A DNA stretch of 64,000 nt from Dryocola sp031988645 (GCF_051307045.1 NZ_CP150452.1:2852001-2916000); one strand, 5' to 3'. Counted from the stretch's first letter, positions 17,785-28,425 are shown. Numbers and translations: made by a program. Notes: generated by a model not told the origin, from the sequence alone.

Positions 17785-18942
17785 TTATCTTGCCGGACGG
17801 CTCAGGGATACCCCCGCCGCGCGCGCGGTTAAGCGTCGCCATAACCATTCAACCGGCCCCTGGCGGAAGTAGCGCAGCCAGAGCACCGAGAAAAGAATAT
17901 TCACCGCCCACACCGCCGGAACGAAGGCCAGCAGCTGCAGGCGGTCAAATTCCATAAACAGCTTAAAACGGAAGAACAGCGTGGTACAGATTAGGGTTTG
18001 CAGCAGATAATTCGACAGCGCCATGCGCCCAACGCAGGCGATGGCGCCCGCCAGGCGACGTTTTGCCAGCCACGGCCAGTAGCCAAACGCCAGCGCGGCA
18101 TAGCCGATGGTCTGAAACGGCGCGCTCAGCTCACGGGGAGCCTGCAGTAAAAATGCGCACCACCGGTAGTTCCAGCTGACGTGCCACTGGGCATAAATGC
18201 CCGCAAGGTTAATCAGCATCCCCGCCGCAATCAGCCAGGCGCCGATGCGGCGATAGTGATGCAGGCTATATTGCCCCTTCAGCCAGCCGCTACGCATCAG
18301 CGCGGCGCCCAGCAGCATCATGCCGGCCAGCTGCCAGCCATACTGCGCGCCCAGCGCCAGCAGGTTTGAAGAGAGCAGGTCAACGCGGTTGCTGATGGCC
18401 TCCACGCCGCCGTTAACTTTCCAGTATTTTTCATACTGCAGATTCGCCGCGTCCGGCACCCAGGACCGGTTAGGCGCATCGCCGGAGATAAACCCCAGCA
18501 GCAGCAAAACGCCCACGCCCGTGAGGTACAGCAGCGCGCCGGTATTAAACAGCGGGCGGTTGCCCGGCGCGTCGCGAATCAAACGCCAGCAAACCAGCCC
18601 CACCAGGCCGTAAGCCAGCAGAATATCGCCATCCCACAGCAGCAAAGCGTGCATAAAACCGAGCAGCACGAGCAGCGTAAGGCGCGACTGTATCCAGCGT
18701 TTGCCGCGATGTAACAACATCTGCAGGCCCGCGCCGAACAGCAAGGCGAATAAGGTGAGGAATTTGACCTGGGCGAACAGGTCGAGCGTCGCCCATGTCC
18801 AGGCGTCGCTAAGGGTAACAGAGCCGGACCAGGCGGGATTAATATACGCCGCCTTCGGTAAACCGAAGGCCACGATATTCAGCAGCAGGATGCCGAGAAT
18901 AGCGACGCCGCGAATAAAATCCAGCGTGACGTTTCTCTCCAT
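17785..18942 (-). CDS. yeiB: DUF418-family inner-membrane protein YeiB
   Basis: A 385-residue protein, the same length as E. coli YeiB. Many membrane spans start from the conserved RNVTLDFIRGVAILGILLLN N-terminus, and the DUF418 C-terminal domain is present (FGYWPWLAKRRLAGAIACVG, LRYFRQGPVEWLWR). The function is unknown; the N-terminal fold resembles membrane acyltransferase-like proteins. It lies 18 bp downstream of folE on the same strand and is very likely cotranscribed with it, as in E. coli. Confidence 0.93.
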   Translation of the reverse strand: MERNVTLDFIRGVAILGILLLNIVAFGLPKAAYINPAWSGSVTLSDAWTWATLDLFAQVKFLTLFALLFGAGLQMLLHRGKRWIQSRLTLLVLLGFMHALLLWDGDILLAYGLVGLVCWRLIRDAPGNRPLFNTGALLYLTGVGVLLLLGFISGDAPNRSWVPDAANLQYEKYWKVNGGVEAISNRVDLLSSNLLALGAQYGWQLAGMMLLGAALMRSGWLKGQYSLHHYRRIGAWLIAAGMLINLAGIYAQWHVSWNYRWCAFLLQAPRELSAPFQTIGYAALAFGYWPWLAKRRLAGAIACVGRMALSNYLLQTLICTTLFFRFKLFMEFDRLQLLAFVPAVWAVNILFSVLWLRYFRQGPVEWLWRRLTARAAGVSLSRPAR

Positions 18943-18960
18943 ATATCCCCTGCTTAAGAG

Positions 18961-19626
18961 TTAGCTATGACGAACGGCGCGCAGGAACTCCTGGCGTGTA
19001 TTCTGGCTGGATTTGAACAAGCCGCCAAGCGAGGTGGTGGTGGTGGCGCTGGTGGCGTCCTGCACCCCGCGAGCTTTGACACAATAATGGACCGCATCAA
19101 TAGAAACCGCCACATTGTTGGTGCCAAGCAGCGTTTGCAGGGCAATCAGGATCTGCTGGGTCAAACGCTCCTGAACCTGCGGACGCTGGGCGAAGAACTG
19201 CACGATGCGGTTAATTTTAGACAGGCCGATCACCGTATCTTTCGGGATATAGGCAACCGTTGCTTTACCGTCGATGGTCACGAAATGGTGCTCGCAGGTG
19301 CTGGTAAGCGTAATGTCGCGCACCGTCACCATCTCATCGACCTTCATTTTATTTTCAATGACGGTGATTTTCGGGAAGTTGGCGTAGTCCAGGCCGGAGA
19401 AAATCTCATCGACATACATTTTGGCGATGCGATGCGGCGTTTCCATCAGGCTGTCGTCGCTCAGGTCAAGGTTCAGCAGTTGCATGATTTCCGTCATATG
19501 TCCGGCAATCTCGCGTTTGCGGGTTTCGTTATCCAGGGCGCGCAACGGCGGACGCAAAGGCGTTTCCAGGCCGCGCGCAACCAAAGCCTCGTGCACCAAA
19601 GCGGCTTCTTTACTGAGTGTAGACAT
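18961..19626 (-). CDS. folE: GTP cyclohydrolase I
   Basis: A 221-residue enzyme (222 in E. coli). It carries the zinc ligands of the TSTCEHHF motif and the later HYCVKARG, plus YIPKDTVIGLSKINRIVQFFA and a QERLTQQI helix. It converts GTP to 7,8-dihydroneopterin triphosphate, the first step of folate and other pterin synthesis. The start is the ATG at 19624-19626, reading MSTLSKEAALVHEAL; the longer frame upstream has no family support. Confidence 0.97.
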   Translation of the reverse strand: MSTLSKEAALVHEALVARGLETPLRPPLRALDNETRKREIAGHMTEIMQLLNLDLSDDSLMETPHRIAKMYVDEIFSGLDYANFPKITVIENKMKVDEMVTVRDITLTSTCEHHFVTIDGKATVAYIPKDTVIGLSKINRIVQFFAQRPQVQERLTQQILIALQTLLGTNNVAVSIDAVHYCVKARGVQDATSATTTTSLGGLFKSSQNTRQEFLRAVRHS

Positions 19627-19742
19627 GCTGTTTTCTCCTGCAGGTGTGGCTGACCTCTGCCCTACGTGGGACAAAGTGTGCGCTCATTGTGCGTGAGCGC
19701 GTCCACATAATCCAGTAGCGCAAAGGATAATTATTGAAATCG

Positions 19743-20867
19743 TCAATTCCTTTTCCAGACCAGGGCGCCGCCTACGATCAGGGCGACGCCGGCGACATAC
19801 AGCGCGGGTTCCAGACGATGCGTTAAGGCGGTGGATAACGCTGACAGCGCCGGGCCGACCAGCTGACCCACGGCGTAGCCCGTGGTCAATAACCCTGCCA
19901 GATAGCGCATGTGCGCGGGCGCCATTTCGCGACCGTACTGCAAGGCGAGCTGCACCGCGCATAAAAAGCCGCCGCCGACCAGCAGCGCGCCCAGCACCAG
20001 GCCGGCCATGCCGGGGACCAGATCCGAAGCGAAGACCCCAAGCGCCTGCAGCCAGAGCACCAGCGCCAGGCGCTGATTGCTGTGCAGAAGCCGGCGCGTG
20101 GCGATGCCGAGCAAAATCCCTGAAACCGCCGCGCCGCCGAATACCGGCCAGACGAACTGGGCGAATACGCTGTCCGGAAAGCGGGCGTGGGCCATTTGCG
20201 ATAAGAAGGTGGCGGGCAGGATATAGCCGAAGCCCGCGAGGCTATAGCTCCATGCCAGCCGCTTAAGCGGCACGGTCAGAATCAGCGGTTCCGGCGCCGC
20301 GTCGGGGCGATGCAGCTCGCCCCTGCGAGGCAGATTGCGCGCAATCAGCAGCACGAAAACGAGCGCCAGCATCCCATAAACCAGCCAGGCCTCGCTTGCC
20401 GTAAGCCCAAGGCTGTGAATGCCTACCGCCAGCAGCCCGCTGATAAATATCCCCGCTCCGGGGCCTGCAAATACCGCGGCGCTCAGGCCGGGTTTGCCAA
20501 GCTGCGCCAGCCGCTCATTGCTCCAGGCCGCGATCAGCACCATCGCCCAGCCGCTCGCCCAGCCAAGCAGAAAGCGGATCACGGCATGCCAGGGCGCGGC
20601 GTCAGTCATGGCCGAAAGCAGCGTCAGGATAACCGCGCCCCAGACTCCGGCCAGCAAACGCAGCTCCACGTGACGGCGGGCGCGCATCGCGTCCCAGGCG
20701 CCGACCAGATAGCCCAGATAGTTAGTGGCGGCCACCAGTCCGGCGCTGGTTAAGGTGAGCTGGCCTTCGCTTATCATCAGCGGCACCTGCGGCGTAAACG
20801 CAAAGCGGCCAATGCCCATCGCCACCACCAGCACCAGAAAACCCGTTAACGCGATACGTGCCGCCAC
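19743..20867 (-). CDS. YbfB/YjiJ-family MFS transporter
   Basis: About 374 residues with 12 hydrophobic segments. The N-terminus LTGFLVLVVAMGIGRFAFTP is characteristic of the YbfB/YjiJ MFS group, whose substrates are not known. I favour the GTG at 20865-20867, preceded by GAGG at 5-base spacing; it gives V-AARIALTGF like relatives. ATG codons at 20912 or 21032 are alternatives without a good RBS. In E. coli folE and yeiG are direct divergent neighbours, so this gene is an insertion between them. Confidence 0.83.
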   Translation of the reverse strand: MAARIALTGFLVLVVAMGIGRFAFTPQVPLMISEGQLTLTSAGLVAATNYLGYLVGAWDAMRARRHVELRLLAGVWGAVILTLLSAMTDAAPWHAVIRFLLGWASGWAMVLIAAWSNERLAQLGKPGLSAAVFAGPGAGIFISGLLAVGIHSLGLTASEAWLVYGMLALVFVLLIARNLPRRGELHRPDAAPEPLILTVPLKRLAWSYSLAGFGYILPATFLSQMAHARFPDSVFAQFVWPVFGGAAVSGILLGIATRRLLHSNQRLALVLWLQALGVFASDLVPGMAGLVLGALLVGGGFLCAVQLALQYGREMAPAHMRYLAGLLTTGYAVGQLVGPALSALSTALTHRLEPALYVAGVALIVGGALVWKRN

Positions 20868-20975
20868 ATCAACCTCGGTTGTTACAATATCGTTGTCAGC
20901 ATGATGCAGCATGACTAGACTGGGGTGAAGTGAAAGTTGTTCATTGATCCTGAAGATAATTAAGGAAACGTCCTG

Positions 20976-21809
20976 ATGGAACTCCTCGAAGAACACCGAT
21001 GTTTTGAAGGCTGGCAGCAGCGCTGGCGGCATGACTCCCGGGCGCTTAACTGCCCGATGACGTTCAGTATTTTTCTGCCTCCGCCGCGCACCACTCCCCC
21101 GCCCGTTCTCTACTGGCTATCCGGACTGACCTGTAACGATGAGAATTTCACCACCAAAGCCTGCGCCCAGCGTGTAGCGGCACAGCTGGGCATCGTGCTG
21201 GTGATGCCGGATACCAGCCCGCGCGGCGAGAAGGTGCCGAATAACGAAAGCTATGATTTAGGCCAGGGCGCCGGGTTTTATCTCAACGCCACCCGGCAGC
21301 CGTGGGCCGAACATTACCGCATGTATGACTACATTCGCGACGAGCTGCCGGCTTTAATCGCCGACAAATTCAGCGTCAGCGAAAAGGCGTCGATCTTCGG
21401 CCATTCGATGGGCGGACACGGCGCACTAAGCATCGCGCTGAAAAACCCCGGCCGCTTCTGCTCCGTTTCCGCCTTTGCGCCCATTGTGAACCCAACGCGC
21501 GTGCCCTGGGGGAAAAAAGCCTTTAGCGCCTATCTGGGCGAGGATGAAAGCCAGTGGCGGGAATGGGACAGCTGCTGCCTGTTGGCGGCGAGCGATCCGG
21601 CAGACGCCCTGCCGACGCTTATCGACCAGGGCGACGCGGATCAGTTCCTCGCCGATCAGCTCCAGCCCTCGCAGTTTGCCGAAATCGCGCGGCAAAAAAA
21701 CTGGCCGCTAACCCTGCGCGTGCAGCCGGGCTACGACCACAGCTACTACTTTATTGCCACCTTCGTAGAAGATCACCTGCGCTTCCACGCGCAGCATCTG
21801 CTGAAATAG
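20976..21809 (+). CDS. yeiG: S-formylglutathione hydrolase YeiG
   Basis: A 277-residue alpha/beta hydrolase (278 in E. coli) of the esterase D family. The nucleophile is in GHSMGGHGAL, the conserved N-terminal YWLSGLTCNDENF forms the oxyanion side, and the catalytic His is in GYDHSYYFI. It releases formate and glutathione from S-formylglutathione, completing glutathione-dependent formaldehyde detoxification. An RBS, AAGGAA, lies upstream. Confidence 0.95.
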   Translation: MELLEEHRCFEGWQQRWRHDSRALNCPMTFSIFLPPPRTTPPPVLYWLSGLTCNDENFTTKACAQRVAAQLGIVLVMPDTSPRGEKVPNNESYDLGQGAGFYLNATRQPWAEHYRMYDYIRDELPALIADKFSVSEKASIFGHSMGGHGALSIALKNPGRFCSVSAFAPIVNPTRVPWGKKAFSAYLGEDESQWREWDSCCLLAASDPADALPTLIDQGDADQFLADQLQPSQFAEIARQKNWPLTLRVQPGYDHSYYFIATFVEDHLRFHAQHLLK

Positions 21810-21881
21810 CGTCAGGCGGGGCTTTCCCCGCCTTTTACTTCCCCTTCCCGCTCTCTGCCGAATTCCTCCACAATGAAACAA

Positions 21882-21900
21882 AATGATAATTAATATCATT
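21882..21900. promoter_or_regulatory. Fur box upstream of the TonB-dependent receptor
   Basis: AATGATAATTAATATCATT is a near-perfect 19-bp inverted repeat matching the overlapping-heptamer Fur consensus. It lies about 140 bp before the receptor start, and iron-dependent repression of that gene is expected. Confidence 0.85.
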
Positions 21901-22041
21901 CGTGTTTACAAAAGAGGATTTTTTTGTACAATCCCCCACGGTTCTTCATCGGCTCAGAGGCCTTAGAAGTCAAAGATATACGCACAATTATTACCGGGTT
22001 ATGACTGATGGAGCCTTTTCTTAACACATGGAGTGGAAAAT

Positions 22042-24024
22042 ATGCCAATGCCTCGCATCAAACTTATCGCCGCAGTTATCTGCGCAGCTTCAGCACCTTC
22101 CCTTGCCCAGGCAGAAACCCAGGATACGCTGGTCGTAACCGCCACGGGCTTTGAACAGAAAATACAAAACGCGCCGGCGTCGATCTCGGTTATCAGCAAA
22201 GAGCAAATTGAAGATAAGGCCTATCGCGATATCACCGACGCGCTAAAAGACGTGCCCGGCGTCGTGGTGACCGGCGGCGGCAGCAGCAGCGATATCAGTA
22301 TTCGCGGCATGTCATCCCAGTACACGCTGTTTTTAATCGACGGCAAGCGCATCAGCACGCGAGGCACGCGCCCGAACAGCGATAACGCGGGCATTGAGCA
22401 GGGCTGGATGCCGCCTCTCGAATCAATCGAACGCATTGAGGTTATCCGTGGCCCTATGTCCTCCCTGTACGGCTCCGATGCGATGGGCGGCGTGATTAAC
22501 GTCATTACCAAAAAAACATCCAATACCCGCGGCTGGGCGGGATCGCTTCACGGCGACGCGACCTTCCAGGAAAATCATGATTCCGGCGATATCTTCCAGA
22601 CGGATTTCTACGCCTCCGGGCCTCTGATTGACGGCCTGCTGGGCGCGAAGGTCACCGGCCTGCTCTCACGCCGGGCGGAAGACAAAATCGTTAACGGCTA
22701 CAACGAGCAGAAAATGCGTAACGGCTCGGTCGCCTTCAACCTGACGCCGGATGATAAAAACGATTTCGATCTTGAGCTTTCACGGGAGCTTCAGGATCGC
22801 AACAGCACGCCTGGCGAATCCATGGCGGCTGAAAAATGCGGCAAAACCTGCACCCCGAACACCAAAAGCGAAAGCCGCTATGAGCACACGACCTACGCCC
22901 TGACCCACCACGGCTACTACGACGACATTAACACCACCACCTATGTCCAGCAGGAGAAAAGCAACAATCCCGGGCGTGACATGGCGTCTTACAACACCAT
23001 CCTCAATAACCAAAACCAGCTTTTCCTGGGCGACCACACGCTGACGCTCGGCGGGCAGTACCGTTATGAAAAACTCAGGGACGACGGCAACCAGCTTGAA
23101 GCCGCGCAGGGCCTTAACAAACTGACGCGCTGGAGCTGGGCGCTGTTTAGCGAAGACGAATGGGCAATGACCGACAGCTTCACGCTGACGGGCGGCCTGC
23201 GCATGGATAAAGACGAAAACTACGGCACCCACTGGACGCCGCGCGGCTACGGCGTCTGGCATCTCGCTGAACAGTGGACGCTTAAAGGCGGCGTGTCGGC
23301 GGGCTACCGCTCGCCGGATTTACGCCAGTCTTCGGCCAGCTGGGGCCAGGTGACCGGCGGAGGACGCCTGGACGGCATCATCGTCGGCAACCCCGACCTG
23401 AAGCCTGAAAAAAGCCTGAGCGAAGAAATCGCCCTGCTGTGGGACAACAGCGATAACCTCAACGCCGGCATCACCCTGTTTAATACTGATTTTAAGGATA
23501 AAATCACGGAAGTGCGCCGCTGTGAAAGCAGTGCCGATCCCGCGTGCCGCATCGGCAACCACAGCTATGACTTCGTCAGCGACCGGGTAAACGTGGATAA
23601 GGCCAACATGCGCGGCGTGGAGTCCACCTTTGGCTGGAAGATAACGCCGACGCTGAACTTAACCAGCAACTACACCTATACCGAGTCAGAACAAAAAAGC
23701 GGGCAGTTCTCCGGCAAGCCGCTGAACAAAATGCCTAAGCATATGTTCAACTCCACCCTTGACTGGCAGGCTACGCCGGACGTGGGCTTCTGGAGCCGCC
23801 TGAACCTGCGCGGGAAAACCTCCGAGTACCTGAGCAGAACCTCGATGGCGCAAAGCACACCTTCCTACACGCTGGTCGATGTCGGTCTGCGCTATAACGC
23901 GAATAAAGACATGACGGTTTCCGCGGGGGTGTATAACGTCTTTGATAAAACTATCGATTACGAAAACTACGAGACCATTCTCGACGGCCGTCGCTATACC
24001 GTAGGCTTAACCTATAACTTCTGA
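22042..24024 (+). CDS. TonB-dependent outer-membrane siderophore receptor in the cirA position
   Basis: A 660-residue protein. A 24-residue signal peptide ends SLAQA. It is followed by a TonB box (DTLVVTATG), a plug domain (NAPASISVISKEQIE, DVPGVVVTGGG, IERIEVIRGPMSSLYGSDAMGGVINVITK) and a beta-barrel ending in the terminal aromatic signature VGLTYNF. The start is the ATG at 22042 with GGAG eight bases upstream. Position between yeiG and lysP equals that of E. coli cirA, but the sequence, for example SRGMSSQYTLFLIDGKRI-type plug residues and the barrel, looks closer to FepA/IrgA-like catecholate receptors than to CirA itself. It takes up ferric siderophore with TonB energy. The substrate is inferred only by family. 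Confidence 0.9.
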   Translation: MPMPRIKLIAAVICAASAPSLAQAETQDTLVVTATGFEQKIQNAPASISVISKEQIEDKAYRDITDALKDVPGVVVTGGGSSSDISIRGMSSQYTLFLIDGKRISTRGTRPNSDNAGIEQGWMPPLESIERIEVIRGPMSSLYGSDAMGGVINVITKKTSNTRGWAGSLHGDATFQENHDSGDIFQTDFYASGPLIDGLLGAKVTGLLSRRAEDKIVNGYNEQKMRNGSVAFNLTPDDKNDFDLELSRELQDRNSTPGESMAAEKCGKTCTPNTKSESRYEHTTYALTHHGYYDDINTTTYVQQEKSNNPGRDMASYNTILNNQNQLFLGDHTLTLGGQYRYEKLRDDGNQLEAAQGLNKLTRWSWALFSEDEWAMTDSFTLTGGLRMDKDENYGTHWTPRGYGVWHLAEQWTLKGGVSAGYRSPDLRQSSASWGQVTGGGRLDGIIVGNPDLKPEKSLSEEIALLWDNSDNLNAGITLFNTDFKDKITEVRRCESSADPACRIGNHSYDFVSDRVNVDKANMRGVESTFGWKITPTLNLTSNYTYTESEQKSGQFSGKPLNKMPKHMFNSTLDWQATPDVGFWSRLNLRGKTSEYLSRTSMAQSTPSYTLVDVGLRYNANKDMTVSAGVYNVFDKTIDYENYETILDGRRYTVGLTYNF

Positions 24025-24041
24025 TCGTAGCGTTCGCTGCT

Positions 24042-24075
24042 AAAAAGCCCGCATTCTTTGGCTGCGGGCTTTTCT
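24042..24075. terminator. Bidirectional terminator between the receptor and the ABC ATPase gene
   Basis: AAAAAGCCCGCA (24042-24053) pairs with TGCGGGCTTTT (24063-24073). The A-tract on one side and T-tract on the other let it serve both convergent genes. Confidence 0.88.
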
Positions 24076-24084
24076 TTTGCCGGC

Positions 24085-24870
24085 CTATTCCCCTGGCGTT
24101 TCAACCAGTCCGTCGATCAATACCTGCGCCACTCCCCGGGAGCAGCGCTCGATTCTGCCCTTCACGCCGTATACCTGCGCCAGGCTTTGCGCAGTAATCA
24201 CCTCTTCCGGCTCGCCGCTGGCGACAAGCTTGCCCGCACGCAGCATCAGCACGTGTTCGCCGTGGCGTAGGGCGATATTAATATCGTGCACCACCACAAC
24301 GGTGACGATATTGCGCCGGCGGGTTTCCTGCGCCACCAGGTCCATCACGTGGAACTGGTAATTAAGATCCAGCGCGCTAAGCGGCTCATCAAGCAGCAAT
24401 AAAGAAGGGCGCCGGATCAGCGACTGGGCAAGCCCCACCAGCTGCTTTTGCCCGCCGGACAGCTGGTCGAGGTAGCTTAACGCCAGATGCGCTATCCCCA
24501 GCTGCTCCAGCAGCGCCATCACCTGCGCCTCGCCCTGCGGATTGTGCCGCCCGCCCGAGGCGCGCTGCGCCACGATAATGGACTCAAAAACGTGCAGGTG
24601 AACGCCCTGCGGCAGCGACTGCGGCAGATAAACCACCTGCCCGGCGCGTTTTGCAAACGGCAGCGCCATCAGGTCTTCGCCATCCAGCAGCAGCCGCCCC
24701 TGCGCGTGGCCGAGTCCGGCAAGAGCGCGCAGCAGCGTGGATTTCCCGCAGCCGTTTGGCCCCAGCAGCACGGTGATTTTTCCGCGCGGCAGCGTGGGCA
24801 CGTTCAGGTTTTCAATAATTTTGTGTTTCGGATAGCCGGCGTTAAAGTCCGCAATCTGCAAGCCCTGCAT
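24085..24870 (-). CDS. Iron-siderophore/cobalamin-type ABC transporter ATP-binding protein (FecE-like)
   Basis: A 261-residue single ABC domain with Walker A GPNGCGKST, a Q-loop in VVYLPQSLPQ, signature LSGGQKQLV, Walker B LLLLDEPLSALD and switch histidine VVVVHD. It resembles FecE/FepC/BtuD-type ATPases. Its start overlaps the permease stop (TGATG), so the two are translationally coupled. It would power import of an iron chelate across the inner membrane. No periplasmic binding protein gene is adjacent. Confidence 0.88.
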   Translation of the reverse strand: MQGLQIADFNAGYPKHKIIENLNVPTLPRGKITVLLGPNGCGKSTLLRALAGLGHAQGRLLLDGEDLMALPFAKRAGQVVYLPQSLPQGVHLHVFESIIVAQRASGGRHNPQGEAQVMALLEQLGIAHLALSYLDQLSGGQKQLVGLAQSLIRRPSLLLLDEPLSALDLNYQFHVMDLVAQETRRRNIVTVVVVHDINIALRHGEHVLMLRAGKLVASGEPEEVITAQSLAQVYGVKGRIERCSRGVAQVLIDGLVETPGE

Positions 24871-25917
24871 CAGACGTTCCCCCGGTGGCGCAGAATAATG
24901 CTCAGGAAGAACGGCACGCCCACCAGCGAGGTCACGATGCCTACCGGAACGATGACCCCCGGCACGATATTCTTCGAGGCAACGGAAGCCGCAGACAGCA
25001 CCAGCGCGCCGACCAGCACGCTGCCCGGCAGATAAAAACGGTGATCTTCACCAAACATCATGCGGGAGATATGCGGCGCCACCAGGCCGATAAAGCCAAT
25101 CGGCCCGACGAAGGCGACCGACAGCGCGGAAATAATGCTGATGCGCAGCAGGGTCGCCAGCCGCAGGCGCCTTACGTCGATGCCGAAGCTTACCGCCCTG
25201 TCCTCGCCCAGGCGCAGCGCGGTGAGCTTCCAGCAGCTCATCATCGAGACGGGCAGCACGATGGCAAAGGCCAGCGCCAGCACCCCGAGCCGCTCCCAGG
25301 AGGCGCGCGCAAGGCTGCCCATCGTCCAGAACACCAGCCCCTGCAGCGTATCTTCGCTGGCGATAAACTGCATCAGCGACACCAGCGCGTTAAAGGTAAA
25401 CACCAGCGCAATGCCGAACAGCACCACGCCGGACGAAGCGACCCGCGTCCACCTTGTCACCGCATCCAGCATCAGGGCGGTAAAGAGCGCGAAAACAAAG
25501 GCGTTTGCCGGGATAAACCACTGGTCGGGAACGCCCGGAATACCGATGCCCAGAACAATCGCCAGCGCCGCGCCGAACGCCGCCGCGGAGGAAACGCCAA
25601 GGGTAAAGGGGCTGGCGAGCGGGTTATTGAGGATGGTCTGCATCTCCGCGCCGGCGAGGCCGAGCGCCATGCCCACCAGCAGCGCCATCAGCGCGTACGG
25701 CAAGCGGATGTCCCAGACTATCACGCGGGTGCCCGCGTCAGCCTGCGCCGGGTCGATAAGCGTCTGCCATAAAGCCTTCAGCGGCAGGCCCGCGGGCCCG
25801 AGGGTAAAATCCAGCAGCAGCGAAGCGAGGATGGCCCAGCACCAGCGCCAGCATCAGCCAGTAACGGCGGCGCAGCACGAGCCGGTAACGGCCTGAAATC
25901 GTGGAGTGGGTACTCAT
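24870..25917 (-). CDS. FecCD-family ABC transporter permease (frameshifted at 25833-25837)
   Basis: The restored protein is about 348 residues with 9-10 membrane segments. It has FecCD signatures VIVWDIRLPYALMALLVGMALGLAG (residues about 66-90), NPLASPFTLGVSSAAAFG and GPIGFIGLVAPHISRMM. The N-terminal part begins MSTHSTISGRYRLVLRRRYW from the ATG at 25915-25917. On the coding strand GCTGGGCCATCC should read GCTGGCCATCC, which joins this start to the rest (LALVLAILASLLLDFTLG). It forms the membrane channel for the ATPase downstream. No clear Fur box is visible in its own upstream region (25918-26020). Confidence 0.88.
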
Positions 25918-26020
25918 GGCTTCTTCATCTCAAAAGGAAGCGCTAACCATAAATCAGATGGCGGTAAATATCACTTCGCTTGTTAAGGTTACGAAAAAGA
26001 AACGGCGGAACGCGGCAAAG

Positions 26021-26044
26021 AAAAGGGCGCGATTATCGCGCCCT
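26021..26044 (-). terminator. Terminator of lysP
   Basis: AGGGCGCGA-TTA-TCGCGCCCT is a perfect 9-bp stem. On the minus strand it is followed by TTTTC just after the lysP stop. Confidence 0.88.
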
Positions 26045-26051
26045 CGGGTGT

Positions 26052-27521
26052 TTATTTCTTAACGCTCGCCGGGAAGGTCATTTCGCTGTACTTCACAAAA
26101 CGGCTGCCCCTGGTCAATTTGTAGCCGAACCAGATAATCAGGAACAGCGGGATACCAATATAGGTGGCGGTAACGCCGCCCCAGTCGATGCTATCAGCCA
26201 GGAATGCTTCGTAGTTCTGCCCCAGGGTGATGATTAAGCACAGTACGAAGGCGAAGATCGGCCCAAGCGGGAAGAAGCCCGACACGTACGGCAGGTCCTT
26301 AATATCGAAGCCCTGCTTCACATAGCCGCGACGGAAGCGGTAATGGCTGATGGCGATGCCCAGCCAGGCGATAAAGCCGGTCATGCCTGAGGTGTTAAGC
26401 AGCCACAGGTAAACGGTCTGGTTGCCAAACATAGAGGTCAGGAAGCACAGCGCGGCGATAACGGTGGTCGCATACAGCGCGTTACGCGGCACGCCGCCTT
26501 TGGAAAGCTTCGCGAAGATACGCGGAGCTTTACCATCGCAGGCCAGGGTGTAGAGCATACGGGTTGAGGCGTACATGCCGGAGTTACCCGCTGAGAGCAC
26601 CGCCGTCAGAATAACCGCGTTCATCACCGCCGCCGCGGACAGCAGCCCCGCGTGCTGGAAGACCAGCGTGAACGGGCTGACGCCGATATCTTTCACGTCG
26701 TTACGCAGCAGGCTCGGATCGGTATAAGGAATGATCAGGCTGATAATCAAAATGGCGAACACGTAGAACAGCAGGATACGCCAGAAAACCTGACGCACGG
26801 CGCGCGGGATGTTTTTGCCCGGATCTTCAGATTCGCCCGCCGCAACGCCGATAAGCTCGGTGCCCTGGAAGGAGAAGCCGACGATCATCGCCACGCCAAT
26901 CATTGCCGAGAAGCCGCCGGCGAACGGCGCTTCGCCAATCGTCCAGTTGCTCCAGCCCGCAGGCTGCCCCCCTTTAAAGATGCCGACGATCATCATCACG
27001 CCGACGACGATAAAGATAATGACGGTGGTGACCTTAATCAGCGAGAACCAGTATTCCGCTTCGCCAAAGCCTTTCACGGAGATGTAGTTGAGCAGGAACA
27101 TGATGCCGAGGAACAGCGCGCTCCAGATCCAGCCCGGGGTATCCGGGAACCAGTAGTTCATCACCAGCTGCGAGGCAACGAGGTCCACGGCGATGGTGAC
27201 CGCCCAGTTGTACCAGTAGTTCCAGCCCAGCGCGAAGCCAAAACCTTCTTCGACATATTGCTGGCCGTAGGTGGCGAAAGAGCCGGAAACGGGCATGTAG
27301 GCGGCGAGTTCGCCGAGGCTTGTCATCAGGAAGTAGACCATCAGACCAATCAGCATGTAGGACAACAGCGCGCCGCCGGGGCCCGCCTGAGAAATGGTCG
27401 CACCCGATGCGACAAAAAGCCCCGTACCGATGGAACCGCCGATGGCGATCATCGTCAGGTGGCGCGCTTTCAGCTCACGACGTAAGCCAGGCGCTTGTGT
27501 GGTTTTATCTTGAGAAACCAT
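26052..27521 (-). CDS. lysP: Lysine:proton symporter LysP
   Basis: A 489-residue APC-family permease, the same length as E. coli LysP. It starts at the ATG at 27519-27521 (MVSQDKTTQAPGLRRELKARH) and has 12 membrane segments. The family motif GGSIGTGLFVASGATISQAGPGG falls at residues 25-47, with GFSFQGTELIGVAAGESEDP in the middle. It imports lysine and in E. coli also senses it by binding CadC. The gene is transcribed alone and ends at a strong terminator. Confidence 0.97.
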   Translation of the reverse strand: MVSQDKTTQAPGLRRELKARHLTMIAIGGSIGTGLFVASGATISQAGPGGALLSYMLIGLMVYFLMTSLGELAAYMPVSGSFATYGQQYVEEGFGFALGWNYWYNWAVTIAVDLVASQLVMNYWFPDTPGWIWSALFLGIMFLLNYISVKGFGEAEYWFSLIKVTTVIIFIVVGVMMIVGIFKGGQPAGWSNWTIGEAPFAGGFSAMIGVAMIVGFSFQGTELIGVAAGESEDPGKNIPRAVRQVFWRILLFYVFAILIISLIIPYTDPSLLRNDVKDIGVSPFTLVFQHAGLLSAAAVMNAVILTAVLSAGNSGMYASTRMLYTLACDGKAPRIFAKLSKGGVPRNALYATTVIAALCFLTSMFGNQTVYLWLLNTSGMTGFIAWLGIAISHYRFRRGYVKQGFDIKDLPYVSGFFPLGPIFAFVLCLIITLGQNYEAFLADSIDWGGVTATYIGIPLFLIIWFGYKLTRGSRFVKYSEMTFPASVKK

Positions 27522-27662
27522 AGAAAATTGCGGTCCTTCCAAAAAATGAGGCAAGATTGTAACAAAACCGCCTCGTTCTTATAGCAGAAATGCCGGGTTA
27601 TAAGAGAGCTTCATGATCGGCGTTGAATTATAAGTAAAGGACTTATCGGAAGGCGCAGGCGG

Positions 27663-27701
27663 GATAAAAAAACCGCCTGTCCGGCTAAACCGGCAGGCGG
27701 T
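27663..27701 (-). terminator. Terminator of the amino acid ABC operon
   Basis: ACCGCCTGTCCGG-CTAAA-CCGGCAGGCGGT is a long stem with one bulge. On the minus strand it is followed by a run of six or more T, 7 bp after the ATPase stop. Confidence 0.88.
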
Positions 27702-27707
27702 GAGGGG

Positions 27708-28425
<718 letters not shown>

